DNA of 64,000 nucleotides from Variovorax sp. Root473 (GTDB lineage Bacteria; Pseudomonadota; Gammaproteobacteria; Burkholderiales; Burkholderiaceae_C), in assembly GCF_001426505.1 (NCBI RefSeq), contig NZ_LMEV01000002.1:307534-371533 (forward strand), given 5' to 3'. Of this stretch, positions 7,536 through 16,223 are shown one piece after another; position 1 is the stretch's first letter; every line of letters starts with the position of its first letter. A model generated the notes under the pieces. The model was not told the origin of the DNA and did not search any database. It saw only the letters and a list, made by a program, of their open reading frames with translations. The translations under genes and the position numbers were made by a program.

Positions 7536-9823
7536 CACACGTCCCCTGCCGGATGCGCGGCGTGGCTCACGGCCAGCGGCGCCTGGGCGTTGGCGCGCTC
7601 GTCGGCGGCGCCCTCGCTCACATCGTCTTCGTCGCCCTGGCGCAGCTGCGCCTGGTACAGGCGCCAGTAGGCGCCCTGCCTGGCCATGAGCGCGTCGTGC
7701 GGCCCGACCTCGACCACTTCGCCGCGGTCCATGACCACGAGGCGGTCGGCCTTGCGCAGCGTGGACAAACGGTGCGCGATGGCGATGGTGGTGCGGCCCT
7801 GCACGAGGTTGTCGAGCGCCTTCTGGATTTCCTTCTCGGTCTCGGTGTCGACGGCCGAGGTGGCCTCGTCGAGGATGAGGATGCGCGGGTCGATGAGCAG
7901 CGCGCGCGCAATGCTGATGCGCTGGCGCTCGCCGCCCGACAGGCCCTGCCCGCGTTCGCCCACCAGCGAGTCGTAGCCGTGCGGCAGGCGCAGGATGAAG
8001 TCGTGCGCGTGGGCCGCGCGGGCCGCTGCGACGACTTCTTCGCGCGTGGCATCGGGCTTGCCGTAGGCGATGTTCTGCGCGATGGTGCCGAAGAACAGGA
8101 ACGGCTCCTGCAGCACCAGGCCGACGTGGCGGCGGTAGTCGGCCACGGCGAAGCGGCGGATGTCGGTGCCGTCGACCTTGATGGCGCCGTCCGTCACGTC
8201 GTAGAAGCGGCAGATCAGGTTGACCAGCGTGCTCTTGCCCGAGCCGCTGTGGCCCACGAGGCCGATCATCTCGCCGGGCTCGATGGTCAGGTCGAGGTCG
8301 TGGATCACCGCGCGCGAGCCGTAGCGGAAACCGAGGCCGCTCATCTCGATGCGGCCCTGCACGCGCTCCACCTTCACCGGGTTGGCCGGCTCGGGCACGT
8401 TGCTCACGTGGTCGAGGATGTCGAAGATGCGCTTGGCGCCGGCCGCGGCCTTCTGCGTGACCGAGACGATGCGGCTCATCGAGTCGAGCCGCGTGTAGAA
8501 GCGGCCGATGTAGGCGATGAACGCCGTGAGCACACCCACCGTGATGCTGCCGCGCGCCACCTGCCAGATGCCGAAGGCCCAGACCACGAGCAGGCCGATT
8601 TCGGTGAGCAGCGACACGGTCGGCGTGAACAGCGACCAGGTGCGGTTGAGCTTGTCGTTGACCTGCAGGTTGTAGGCGTTGGCGACGCGAAAGCGCTCGG
8701 CTTCGCGGCGCTCCTGTGCGAAGGCCTTGACCACGCGGATGCCGGGGATGGTGTCGGCCAGCACGTTGGTCACCTCGGACCACACGCGGTCGATCTTCTC
8801 GAAGCCGGTGCGCAGGCGATCGCGCACGACGTGGATCATCCAGGCGATGAAGGGCAGCGGCACCAGCGTGACCACGGCCAGCAGCGGGTTGATCGAGAAC
8901 AGGATGACCGCCGTCATGACGATCATCAGCACGTCGTTCGCGAAGTCGAGCGCGTGCAGCGACAGGAAGACGTTGATGCGGTCGGTTTCCGAGCCGATGC
9001 GCGCCATGAGGTCGCCGGTGCGCTTGCCGCCGAAGTAGTCCAGCGGCAGGGTCAGCAGGTGTTCGTAGGTGGTGGTGCGCAGGTCGGCGCCGATGCGTTC
9101 GGACACCAGCGCCAGCAGGTAGGTGCGCGCCCAGCCGAGCCCCCAGCCGACCAGCGCCGCGATCAGCAGGCCGCCCAGGTAGAGGCCGACGCGGCCAGAG
9201 TCGATCTTCTGCCCGTTCTGGAACGGGATCAGGATGTCGTCCATCAGCGGGATGGTCAGGTACGGCGGCACCAGCGTGGCGGCCGTGGAAATGAGGGTCA
9301 GGACAAACCCGAGGATCAGCTGCTTGCGGTACGGACCGGCAAAGCGGCCCAGGCGCAGCAGCACCCAGGTCGAGGGCGGCGTTTGCAGTTCGGTGTCGGT
9401 GCCCTCGGCATCGAGGCCTTCGGGCCCCTCTTCTGTCGCCTTCGTGACAATCGGGGCGGCGCGCTGTCCGAACAGCTTGAGCAACTTGAGCGCCGCCGGC
9501 TGGCCGGCCAGCGTGTAGCGCCAGCGGGCGAGCTGTCCGGCGGGGCCGATGAGGTCGAGGGTTCCGACACCTGCATGGTCGGAAAGACGCATTTCCAGGG
9601 CCTGATCGGAGAGTGGCCACTCACGCCATTCACCGCCCGGCTCCAGGGCCACGAGCCGCTGGTCGGTCAGGGCGACGAGGCCGGTGGCGAAGCGAAGTTG
9701 GTCGTCGAGGTCAACCGCAAGTGTTACCGAGACGTTTTCAGCGCCTGCGAGTCGGCTTTTCAGCACGCCTGAGACCGCCTCCGTTTCGCCCGCCTGGGCG
9801 CCGACTGGATCGTGATGTTGCAT
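7535..9823 (-). CDS. ABC transporter (membrane and ATPase domains fused) associated with cyanophycin metabolism
   Basis: The 762-residue half-transporter has an unusual soluble N-terminal region of about 160 residues, then an ABC exporter-type membrane domain (about 165-450) and an ATPase domain with Walker A GHSGSGKST near 526 and signature LSGGERQR near 626. The layout is that of type IV (MsbA-like) exporters plus an extra N-terminal domain. It lies divergently 139 bp from two cyanophycin synthetase genes and is coupled to a DUF1854 gene. This matches the conserved group annotated as the cyanophycin-metabolism-associated ABC transporter. The substrate is unknown. The start ATG 9823 gives MQHHDPVGAQAG; upstream starts run into the intergenic region. 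Confidence 0.82.
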   Translation of the reverse strand: MQHHDPVGAQAGETEAVSGVLKSRLAGAENVSVTLAVDLDDQLRFATGLVALTDQRLVALEPGGEWREWPLSDQALEMRLSDHAGVGTLDLIGPAGQLARWRYTLAGQPAALKLLKLFGQRAAPIVTKATEEGPEGLDAEGTDTELQTPPSTWVLLRLGRFAGPYRKQLILGFVLTLISTAATLVPPYLTIPLMDDILIPFQNGQKIDSGRVGLYLGGLLIAALVGWGLGWARTYLLALVSERIGADLRTTTYEHLLTLPLDYFGGKRTGDLMARIGSETDRINVFLSLHALDFANDVLMIVMTAVILFSINPLLAVVTLVPLPFIAWMIHVVRDRLRTGFEKIDRVWSEVTNVLADTIPGIRVVKAFAQERREAERFRVANAYNLQVNDKLNRTWSLFTPTVSLLTEIGLLVVWAFGIWQVARGSITVGVLTAFIAYIGRFYTRLDSMSRIVSVTQKAAAGAKRIFDILDHVSNVPEPANPVKVERVQGRIEMSGLGFRYGSRAVIHDLDLTIEPGEMIGLVGHSGSGKSTLVNLICRFYDVTDGAIKVDGTDIRRFAVADYRRHVGLVLQEPFLFFGTIAQNIAYGKPDATREEVVAAARAAHAHDFILRLPHGYDSLVGERGQGLSGGERQRISIARALLIDPRILILDEATSAVDTETEKEIQKALDNLVQGRTTIAIAHRLSTLRKADRLVVMDRGEVVEVGPHDALMARQGAYWRLYQAQLRQGDEDDVSEGAADERANAQAPLAVSHAAHPAGDV

Positions 9824-9962
9824 TGTGTTTATTTGACTCTTGCCCGTCGCGGGCCGCTGGGACCGCGTCATGGCGTCCTTGGTCGGGCGCCGATTCTGAC
9901 CGATTGCCATGGGTGCGCTTGAAGGCGCCGTGGTGCTCGGCCAAAGCACATCGAACGTTTGC

Positions 9963-12206
9963 ATGACCCGTTTCGACGACATCCAATTGCTGCGCATCAA
10001 CTATTTGCGCGGTCCCAACCTCTGGACCTACCGTCCGGTGCTCGAAGTCTGGCTCGACCTGGGTCAACTGGAAGACTTCCCCTCCAACAAGATCGACGGT
10101 TTCACCGACCGGCTGACCACCCTGCTGCCGGCGCTCATCGAGCACCACTGCGGCGTGGGCGAGCGCGGCGGCTTCATCCAGCGCCTCACCGAAGGCACCT
10201 GGTCGGGGCACGTGCTGGAGCACGTCGTGATCGAACTGCTGAACCTGGCCGGCATGCCGACCGGTTTCGGCCAGACCCGCAGCACCTCGGAGCACGGCGT
10301 GTACCGCATGGTGTTCCGCGCGCGTGACGAGCAGGTCGCCCGCGTGGCACTCACCGAAGGCCACCGCCTGCTGATGGCGGCCATCAACAACGACCCGTTC
10401 ACCGCCGCCGACGTGCAGACCGCCGTCGAGGCCGTCAAGGCCAAGGTCGAGGACTGCTACCTCGGCCCGAGCACCGCGGCCATCGTGTCCGCCGCCACCG
10501 ACCGCGGCATTCCGCACATGCGCCTGAACAGCGGCAACCTCGTGCAACTGGGCTACGGCGCCAACCAGCAGCGCATCTGGACCGCGGAAACCGACTACAC
10601 CAGCGCCATCGGCGAATCGATCGCCAGCGACAAGGAGCTGACCAAGTCGCTGCTCGCCAGCTGCGGCGTGCCCGTGCCGCACGGCCAGGTGGTCGAGTCG
10701 CCCGAGGAAGCCTGGGAAGCCGCCGAGGACATCGGCCTGCCCGTGGTCGTGAAGCCGTCGGACGCCAACCACGGCCGCGGCGTGTCGCTCGAACTGACGA
10801 CGCGTGAAGAAATCATGGCCGCCTTCGCGGTCGCCGAGCCCGAGGGCAGCGACGTGATGGTCGAGCGCTTCATCCGCGGCCACGAACACCGCCTGCTGGT
10901 GGTGGGCGGCGAGGTGGTGGCGGCCGCGCGCGGCGAGATCATCACCGTGACCGGCGACGGCACCAGCACCGTGGCCGGGCTCATTGACAAGCAGCTCAAC
11001 AGCGACCCGCGCCGCGGCGCCGAAGAAGAATTCCCGCTCGACACGATCGTGCTGGCCACCGACGCCAAGCTGCAGCTGGAGCTCAAGCGCCAGGAGCTCG
11101 ACGGCAACTCGGTGCCGGCCGCCGGCCGCGTGGTCACGATCCAGCGCAACGGCAACATGGCCTACGACTGCACCGACCTCGTGCACCCCGAGGTGGCGCA
11201 CGCCGCCGTGCTCGCCGCCCGCGTGGTCGGCCTGGACATCGCGGGCATCGACATGGTCGCGCAAGACATCTCCAAGCCGCTGGGCCCGCAGGGCGGCGCG
11301 ATCGTCGAGGTGAACGCCGGCCCCGGCCTGCTGATGCACCTGAAGCCGGCCATCGGCTCGCCGCGCCCCGTGGGCCGCGCCATCTGCGATCACCTGTTCC
11401 CGAACGACGCCCCCGGCCGCATCCCCGTGGTGGGCGTGGCCGGTTCGCGCGACACCGCCGTGCTCGCGCGGCTGGTGGCCTGGCTCATCAACCTCGGCGG
11501 GCGCCACACCGGCCTGGCCTGCCGCGACGGCCTGTTCCTGGAACGCCGCCGCGTCGACGCACGCAACAGCGCCAACTGGGACGCCGGCCACCGCCTGCTC
11601 GTGAACCGCGCCGTCGAGGCCGTGGTGATCGAGAACGGCGCCGAGACCATCCTGCGCGACGGCCTGGCCTACGACCGCTGCGAAGTTGGCATCGTGACCG
11701 ACCTCGAAGGCTCGGAAGCCCTGGCCGACTACGACATCACCGAGAGCGACCAGATGGTCAAGGTGCTGCGCACCCAGGTCGACGTGGTGCTGGCCGAAGG
11801 CACGGCCGTGCTGAACGCCGACGAACCGCGCATCGCCGCGCTGGCGCCGCTGTGCGACGGCGCCGTCATCCTCTACGGCACCGACCCGCAGGCCGCCGCG
11901 CTCACCGCGCACCAGGCCGCCGGCGGCAAGGCCGTGCTGGTGCGCCAGGACCGCGTGGTGCTGGCCAACGGCACGAGCGAATCGTTCCTGCCCGGCCTGG
12001 GCCGCCTGACCATCTGGCGCGCGACCCACGTCGGCGTGAGCCTCGAAAGCCTGCTGGCCGCCGTGGCCGCCGCCTGGGCCATGGGCATTCCGCTCAACCT
12101 GATCGGCGCCGGCGTCGAGGCCTTCGAAGCCGACCTGCAGGCGGCACTGGCCTCGCTGCAGCTGTCGCAGGCCTCGCCCCTCTCACCGCAACAACAACTG
12201 GCATGA
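9963..12206 (+). CDS. Cyanophycin synthetase-like protein with degenerate ligase domain (CphA' / CphA2 type)
   Basis: This 747-residue paralogue of the downstream synthetase has a recognisable N-terminal domain (LRGPNLWTYRP) and a full ATP-grasp region (about 210-490, including PVVVKPSDANHGRG and VEVNAGPG). In the Mur-ligase-like part the nucleotide loop, GTNGKTTT in the intact paralogue, is replaced by AGSRDTAV (about 493-500). The NIGxGDHLG block is replaced by DLEGSEAL, and the protein stops before the third, C-terminal ligase domain. It should therefore lack one of the two ATP-dependent ligase activities of CphA. Cyanobacterial CphA2, which polymerises beta-aspartyl-arginine, has a comparable loss; equivalence is inference. 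The ATG at 9963 gives the family-like N-terminus but has no clear ribosome site; an alternative start is 9909. Confidence 0.85.
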   Translation: MTRFDDIQLLRINYLRGPNLWTYRPVLEVWLDLGQLEDFPSNKIDGFTDRLTTLLPALIEHHCGVGERGGFIQRLTEGTWSGHVLEHVVIELLNLAGMPTGFGQTRSTSEHGVYRMVFRARDEQVARVALTEGHRLLMAAINNDPFTAADVQTAVEAVKAKVEDCYLGPSTAAIVSAATDRGIPHMRLNSGNLVQLGYGANQQRIWTAETDYTSAIGESIASDKELTKSLLASCGVPVPHGQVVESPEEAWEAAEDIGLPVVVKPSDANHGRGVSLELTTREEIMAAFAVAEPEGSDVMVERFIRGHEHRLLVVGGEVVAAARGEIITVTGDGTSTVAGLIDKQLNSDPRRGAEEEFPLDTIVLATDAKLQLELKRQELDGNSVPAAGRVVTIQRNGNMAYDCTDLVHPEVAHAAVLAARVVGLDIAGIDMVAQDISKPLGPQGGAIVEVNAGPGLLMHLKPAIGSPRPVGRAICDHLFPNDAPGRIPVVGVAGSRDTAVLARLVAWLINLGGRHTGLACRDGLFLERRRVDARNSANWDAGHRLLVNRAVEAVVIENGAETILRDGLAYDRCEVGIVTDLEGSEALADYDITESDQMVKVLRTQVDVVLAEGTAVLNADEPRIAALAPLCDGAVILYGTDPQAAALTAHQAAGGKAVLVRQDRVVLANGTSESFLPGLGRLTIWRATHVGVSLESLLAAVAAAWAMGIPLNLIGAGVEAFEADLQAALASLQLSQASPLSPQQQLA

Positions 12207-12251
12207 CAATGCCCGCCCCCAGGCTCCGCGCACTTCGTGTCGCTTTGCCAA

Positions 12252-12303
12252 CCCCCTCCCGGGGGCAACACCAGTGGCCCGGCAAAGCCGGTTCCACGGT
12301 GTT
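12252..12303. repeat. Nested hairpin element between the two cyanophycin synthetase genes
   Basis: CCCCC-TCCC-GGGGG (12252-12265) is followed by a nested dyad. The outer arms are AACACC/GGTGTT (12267-12272 and 12298-12303), then TGG/CCA, and the inner arms are CCGGC-AAA-GCCGG (12279-12291). The compound symmetry looks like a mobile or dispersed intergenic palindrome rather than a plain terminator. From memory, elements of this look are scattered in Variovorax and Acidovorax intergenic DNA. Only one copy is in this window. It may attenuate or process the cphA'-cphA transcript. Confidence 0.5.
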
Positions 12304-12325
12304 CCTTGAATAAGAACTTCGTGCC

Positions 12326-14893
12326 ATGAAAGTCACCCGCATCCGCGCCCTGCGCGGCCCCAATCTCTGGAGCCGCCACACCACCATCGAGGCCGTCGTG
12401 GCCTGCGAAGGCGACGAGAACGCCGTCGGCAAGCTCGACGGGTTCGAAGCCCGCCTGCGCGCCCGCTTCCCGACCATCGGCGAGCTGCACCCGATGGTGC
12501 TCGGCCAGCCGCTGGCGCTGGCCCACGTGCTCGAGAACGCCGCCGTGGCGCTGCAGGCGCAGGCCGGCTGCGCCGTCAACTTCGGCAACACCGCGCCGAC
12601 GACCGAAGAAGGCGTCTACCAGGTCACCGTGCAGTACACCGAGGAAGACGTGGGCCGCCGCGCCCTCGCCCTGGCCGAGGAACTGATCCAGGCCGCGCTG
12701 GCCGACACCGCTTTCGACGCCGACGCCGCCATCACCGAGCTGCGCGACCTCGACGAATCGGAGCGCCTGGGCCCGAGCACCGGCTCCATCGTCGACGCCG
12801 CCGTGGCGCGCGGCATTCCCTACCGCCGCCTCACCAGCGGCAGCCTGGTGCAGTTCGGCTGGGGCTCCAAGCAGCGCCGCATCCAGGCCGCCGAAATCGA
12901 CAGCACCAGCGGCGTGGCCGAATCGATCGCGCAGGACAAGGAACTCACCAAGCAGCTGCTCAACGCCGCCGGCGTGCCGGTGCCGCTGGGCCGCCCGGTC
13001 AGCAGCGCCGACGATGGCTGGGCCGCGGCCGAGGAAATCGGCCTGCCGGTCGTGGTCAAGCCGCAGGACGGCAACCAGGGCAAGGGCGTGACGGTGAACA
13101 TCACCACGCGCGAGCAACTCACCGCGGCCTACGACTCGGCCGCCGTGTACGGCGAGGTGATGGTCGAGAAATTCCTGCCCGGCTTCGACTTCCGCCTGCT
13201 GGTGGTGGGCGACCGCCTCGTGGCCGCTGCGCGCCGCGACCCGCCGCAGGTCATCGGCGACGGCAGCTCCACCGTGCGCCAGCTGGTCGACACCGTGAAC
13301 CTCGACCCGCGGCGCGGCGAGGGCCACGCCACCTCGCTCACCAAGATCCGCCTGGACGACATCGCCATCGGGCGCCTCGAGTCGCAGGGCCTCACGCCCG
13401 AGAGCGTGCCCGAGCTGGGCCAGCGCGTCGTGCTGCGCAACAACGCCAACCTCTCGACCGGCGGCACCGCCACCGACGTCACCGACACCGTGCACCCCGA
13501 AGTGGCCGCGCGCGCCGTCGATGCGGCGCAGATGGTCGGCCTGCACATCTGCGGCGTCGACATGGTCTGCGAGAACGTGCTGCGCCCGCTCGAAGAACAG
13601 CACGGCGGCGTGGTCGAAGTGAACGCCGCGCCGGGCCTGCGCATGCACATCTCGCCCTCGTTCGGCCGCGGCCGCGCGGTCGGCGAAGCGGTGATGGACA
13701 CGCTCTTCGCCCCCGGCGACGACGGCCGCATTCCCGTGGTGGCCGTCACCGGCACCAACGGCAAGACCACCACCGCGCGCCTGATCAACCACATCATTGC
13801 CTCCAGCGGCCTGCGCACCGGCATGACGAACACCGACGGCGTGTACGTCAACGGCCGCCAGACCGACAGCGGCGACTGCAGCGGCCCGAAGAGCGCGCGC
13901 AACGTGCTGATGCACCCCGACGTCGACGCGGCCGTGTTCGAAGTGGCCCGCGGCGGCGTGCTGCGCGAAGGCCTGGGCTTCGACCGCTGCGAGGTGGCCG
14001 TGGTCACCAACATCGGCAGTGGTGATCACCTGGGCCTGAACTACATCACCACGGTGGAAGACCTGGCGGTGCTCAAGCGCGTGATCGTGCGCAACGTGGC
14101 CCCCGACGGCTACGCGGTGCTCAACGCGGCCGACGTGAACGTCGCCGCCATGGCCGCCGGCTGCCCCGGCCACGTGATCTTCTTCACCGCCGACCGCATG
14201 CACCCGGTGATGGCCACGCACCGCGCCCAGGGCAAGCGCACTGTGTACGTCGACCAGGACACGCTGGTGGCCGCCGAAGGCTCGTGGCGCGAACGCATCG
14301 CGCTGCGCGACGTGCCGATCACGCGCGGCGGCACCATCGGCTTCCAGGTCGACAACGTGATGGCCTCGGTGGCCGCCGCGTGGGCCGTGGGCCTGGACTG
14401 GGACACCATCCGCAGCGGCCTGTCGAGCTTCATGAACGACGCGGCCGGCGTGCCCGGGCGCTTCAACGTCATGGACTACCGCGGCGCCACCGTGATCGCC
14501 GACTACGGCCACAACACCGACGCCATGAAGGCGCTGGTGTCGGCCGTGGACACCATGCCCGCCAACAAGCGCTCGGTGGTCATCAGCGGCGCGGGCGACC
14601 GGCGCGACTCCGACATCCGCGACCAGACCGCGATCCTCGGCCAGGCCTTCGACGACGTGATCCTGTACCAGGACGCGGCGCAGCGCGGGCGTGCCGACGG
14701 CGAGGTCATGGCGCTGCTGCGCCAGGGCCTGCAGGGTGCCTCGCGCACGCGCCAGATCGACGAGATCCGCGGCGAGTTCGTCGCCATCGACACCGCGCTC
14801 GCGCGGCTGCAGCCGGGCGACCTGTCGCTCATCCTCGTCGACCAGGTCGAAGAGGCGCTGGCCCACCTCGCGCAGCGCATCGCGCAGGGCTGA
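12326..14893 (+). CDS. cphA: Cyanophycin synthetase
   Basis: CphA makes the storage polymer multi-L-arginyl-poly-L-aspartate without a template, adding Asp and Arg in turn with ATP. The 855-residue protein has the N-terminal RGPNLWSR domain and an ATP-grasp domain (about 210-470) with VVVKPQDGNQGKG. The intact Mur-ligase nucleotide loop GTNGKTTT is at 475-482. NIGSGDHLG and a C-terminal domain with DYGHNTDAMK (about 725-735) follow. All known ligase motifs are present, unlike in the upstream paralogue. It lies 119 bp after that gene, separated by a nested hairpin. No cyanophycinase gene is visible in the window. Confidence 0.93.
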   Translation: MKVTRIRALRGPNLWSRHTTIEAVVACEGDENAVGKLDGFEARLRARFPTIGELHPMVLGQPLALAHVLENAAVALQAQAGCAVNFGNTAPTTEEGVYQVTVQYTEEDVGRRALALAEELIQAALADTAFDADAAITELRDLDESERLGPSTGSIVDAAVARGIPYRRLTSGSLVQFGWGSKQRRIQAAEIDSTSGVAESIAQDKELTKQLLNAAGVPVPLGRPVSSADDGWAAAEEIGLPVVVKPQDGNQGKGVTVNITTREQLTAAYDSAAVYGEVMVEKFLPGFDFRLLVVGDRLVAAARRDPPQVIGDGSSTVRQLVDTVNLDPRRGEGHATSLTKIRLDDIAIGRLESQGLTPESVPELGQRVVLRNNANLSTGGTATDVTDTVHPEVAARAVDAAQMVGLHICGVDMVCENVLRPLEEQHGGVVEVNAAPGLRMHISPSFGRGRAVGEAVMDTLFAPGDDGRIPVVAVTGTNGKTTTARLINHIIASSGLRTGMTNTDGVYVNGRQTDSGDCSGPKSARNVLMHPDVDAAVFEVARGGVLREGLGFDRCEVAVVTNIGSGDHLGLNYITTVEDLAVLKRVIVRNVAPDGYAVLNAADVNVAAMAAGCPGHVIFFTADRMHPVMATHRAQGKRTVYVDQDTLVAAEGSWRERIALRDVPITRGGTIGFQVDNVMASVAAAWAVGLDWDTIRSGLSSFMNDAAGVPGRFNVMDYRGATVIADYGHNTDAMKALVSAVDTMPANKRSVVISGAGDRRDSDIRDQTAILGQAFDDVILYQDAAQRGRADGEVMALLRQGLQGASRTRQIDEIRGEFVAIDTALARLQPGDLSLILVDQVEEALAHLAQRIAQG

Positions 14894-14897
14894 TCCA

Positions 14898-14969
14898 CCC
14901 GCTGCGCAGCGCGGGAGGCCCGCCCTCCTTGCGCTGCCGGACGTGTCCCACACGCAGGGGCGCGTCCGG
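14898..14969. terminator. Hairpin cluster after cphA, possible terminator region
   Basis: CCCGC...GCGGG (14898-14915) and CCGGACG...CGTCCGG (14937-14969, with an inner GTGT-CCC-ACAC) form two strong stems shortly after the cphA stop. There is no clear T-tract, so factor-independent termination is uncertain. The remaining bases up to 15105 show only a T-rich patch (15053-15073) that may hold the promoter of the next gene. Confidence 0.4.
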
Positions 14970-15105
14970 CCCGCTGCACGGCGTGCGGCTTGTCCCACAG
15001 CCTGGCGCCACCGGCCGCCCCACACTGGGAACCGGTCGCGCCCTGCGTGCTTTTGTATTCTTATTCTTCTTGTCGATCGCACGGCGCGCCTCTCCAGGAG
15101 CCCCG

Positions 15106-15522
15106 ATGACGACCTTTTCCTTTCGTTCCACTGTGTCGGCCGCTGCCCTCGTGGCAGTCGGCGGCTTCTTCATGGCCGGTGCGCCGCTGGCCTCGGCGCA
15201 GGCGCCCGGCAGCGACGCCCGCATGCAGAAAGAGCGCGCCACCTGTGACGGCGTGCAACAGGACCGCGCCGCCTGCCTGCGCGAAGCCGGTGCCGCGCGC
15301 CAGGAAGCCGCTCGCCAGGGCCTGACCACACCAAGCGCGGGTCGCGAAGACGCCAACGCGCTCGCACGCTGCCGCGAACAACCCGTCGCCGACCGTCCGG
15401 ACTGCGAAGCACGCATCCGCGGCGGTGCGCGCACTTCGACCGAAGGCAGCGTGATGGGCGGCGGCGTGATCCGCGAAACCGTCACCCCGCTGCCTCCGCA
15501 GCCGGTGCAGCCGGCGCGTTGA
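15106..15522 (+). CDS. Secreted small protein, tandem paralogue 1
   Basis: The 138-residue protein has a Sec signal peptide cleaved about at PLASAQA. The mature part contains four cysteines and the blocks QQDRAACLREAGAARQEAAR and GSVMGGGVIRET; it ends in a proline-rich tail. The next gene encodes a clear paralogue with the same blocks in the same order. A ribosome site (CCAGGAG) precedes the ATG. I do not recognise a named domain. The cysteines C-x(10-12)-C and C-x(9-10)-C could form disulfides in the periplasm. No link to the cyanophycin genes is shown other than position. Confidence 0.72.
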   Translation: MTTFSFRSTVSAAALVAVGGFFMAGAPLASAQAPGSDARMQKERATCDGVQQDRAACLREAGAARQEAARQGLTTPSAGREDANALARCREQPVADRPDCEARIRGGARTSTEGSVMGGGVIRETVTPLPPQPVQPAR

Positions 15523-15568
15523 CCGAACGACGCCGGTCTTTCATTCCCGATACGCCAAGGAGCCCACC

Positions 15569-16069
15569 ATGCCAAACAACGCGCGTTCGATGATCTTCGC
15601 CCTGCTCGCCCTCAGCGGGCTGGCCACCACCACCCTCGCCACGGCGGCCCGTGGCGACGGCGGCAGCACCTACCAGCAGGAGATCGCGGTCTGCGGCCAC
15701 AACCAGCAGGACCGCGCCGCCTGCATCCGCGAAGCTGGTGCCGCACGCCAGGCCGCGGCACGCGGCGGCCTCACCTCCGCGCCCGACTACCGCGCCAACG
15801 CCGTGGCCCGCTGCAGCCTGCAACCGCCGGCCGAGCGCGCCGATTGCGAGGCACGCGTGCTGGGCGGCGCGGGCAACATCCGCAGCAACGTCGATGGCAG
15901 CGTGATGGGCGGCGGCGTGATCCGCGAGTCGGTCTCGACCCGCGTGGTGAATGTCCCGGCCACTTCACTGCCGCCGCCACGGGTCGCGCCGATGCCGGCC
16001 CCGATGCCCGCGGAACCGATGCCGATGCCGATGCCCCTGCCGCGCCCGGCGCCCCTGCCAGTGCAGTGA
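15569..16069 (+). CDS. Secreted small protein, tandem paralogue 2, with Pro/Met-rich tail
   Basis: The 166-residue protein has a signal peptide (cleavage near TLATAARG). It repeats the core of the upstream gene: CGHNQQDRAACIREAGAARQ, then CSLQPPAERADCEAR, then GSVMGGGVIRES. After this it carries a low-complexity tail of Pro, Met and Ala (MPAPMPAEPMPMPMPLP). The tail has the look of a spacer or envelope-contact segment. It is preceded by CAAGGAG and lies 46 bp after its paralogue, so the pair is probably one transcript. Function is unknown; the pair arose by local duplication. Confidence 0.7.
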   Translation: MPNNARSMIFALLALSGLATTTLATAARGDGGSTYQQEIAVCGHNQQDRAACIREAGAARQAAARGGLTSAPDYRANAVARCSLQPPAERADCEARVLGGAGNIRSNVDGSVMGGGVIRESVSTRVVNVPATSLPPPRVAPMPAPMPAEPMPMPMPLPRPAPLPVQ

Positions 16070-16084
16070 ACTGACTGACGATGC

Positions 16085-16139
16085 GCATCGCACGGGAACG
16101 CCTTGGTGATAACACCGACGGGCGCTCCCGTGGCGATGC
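16085..16139. terminator. Long imperfect stem-loop after the secreted-protein pair
   Basis: GCATCGC-ACGGGA-a-CGCC pairs with GGCG-c-TCCCGT-g-GCGATGC (16085-16139), and the loop contains a further small stem GGTG-ATAA-CACC. That gives about 17 base pairs with few bulges. There is no T-tract on either side, so it is either a terminator that needs Rho or an RNA-stabilising structure. Confidence 0.45.
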
Positions 16140-16223
16140 CCTCGCTTGTCATGAAACCGTCACAAAACAAAGGCAGGTGCTAGCTATAGTTCCCGGTCCC
16201 TGCCAACCGAGGAACACTTTCCC

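Noticed and set aside
7065..9620. One long frame that would fuse DUF1854 to a shifted reading of the ABC transporter
   Set aside because: The upstream part is an Arg/Pro-rich frame-shifted reading of the transporter; the genuine DUF1854 start is the ATG at 7535.
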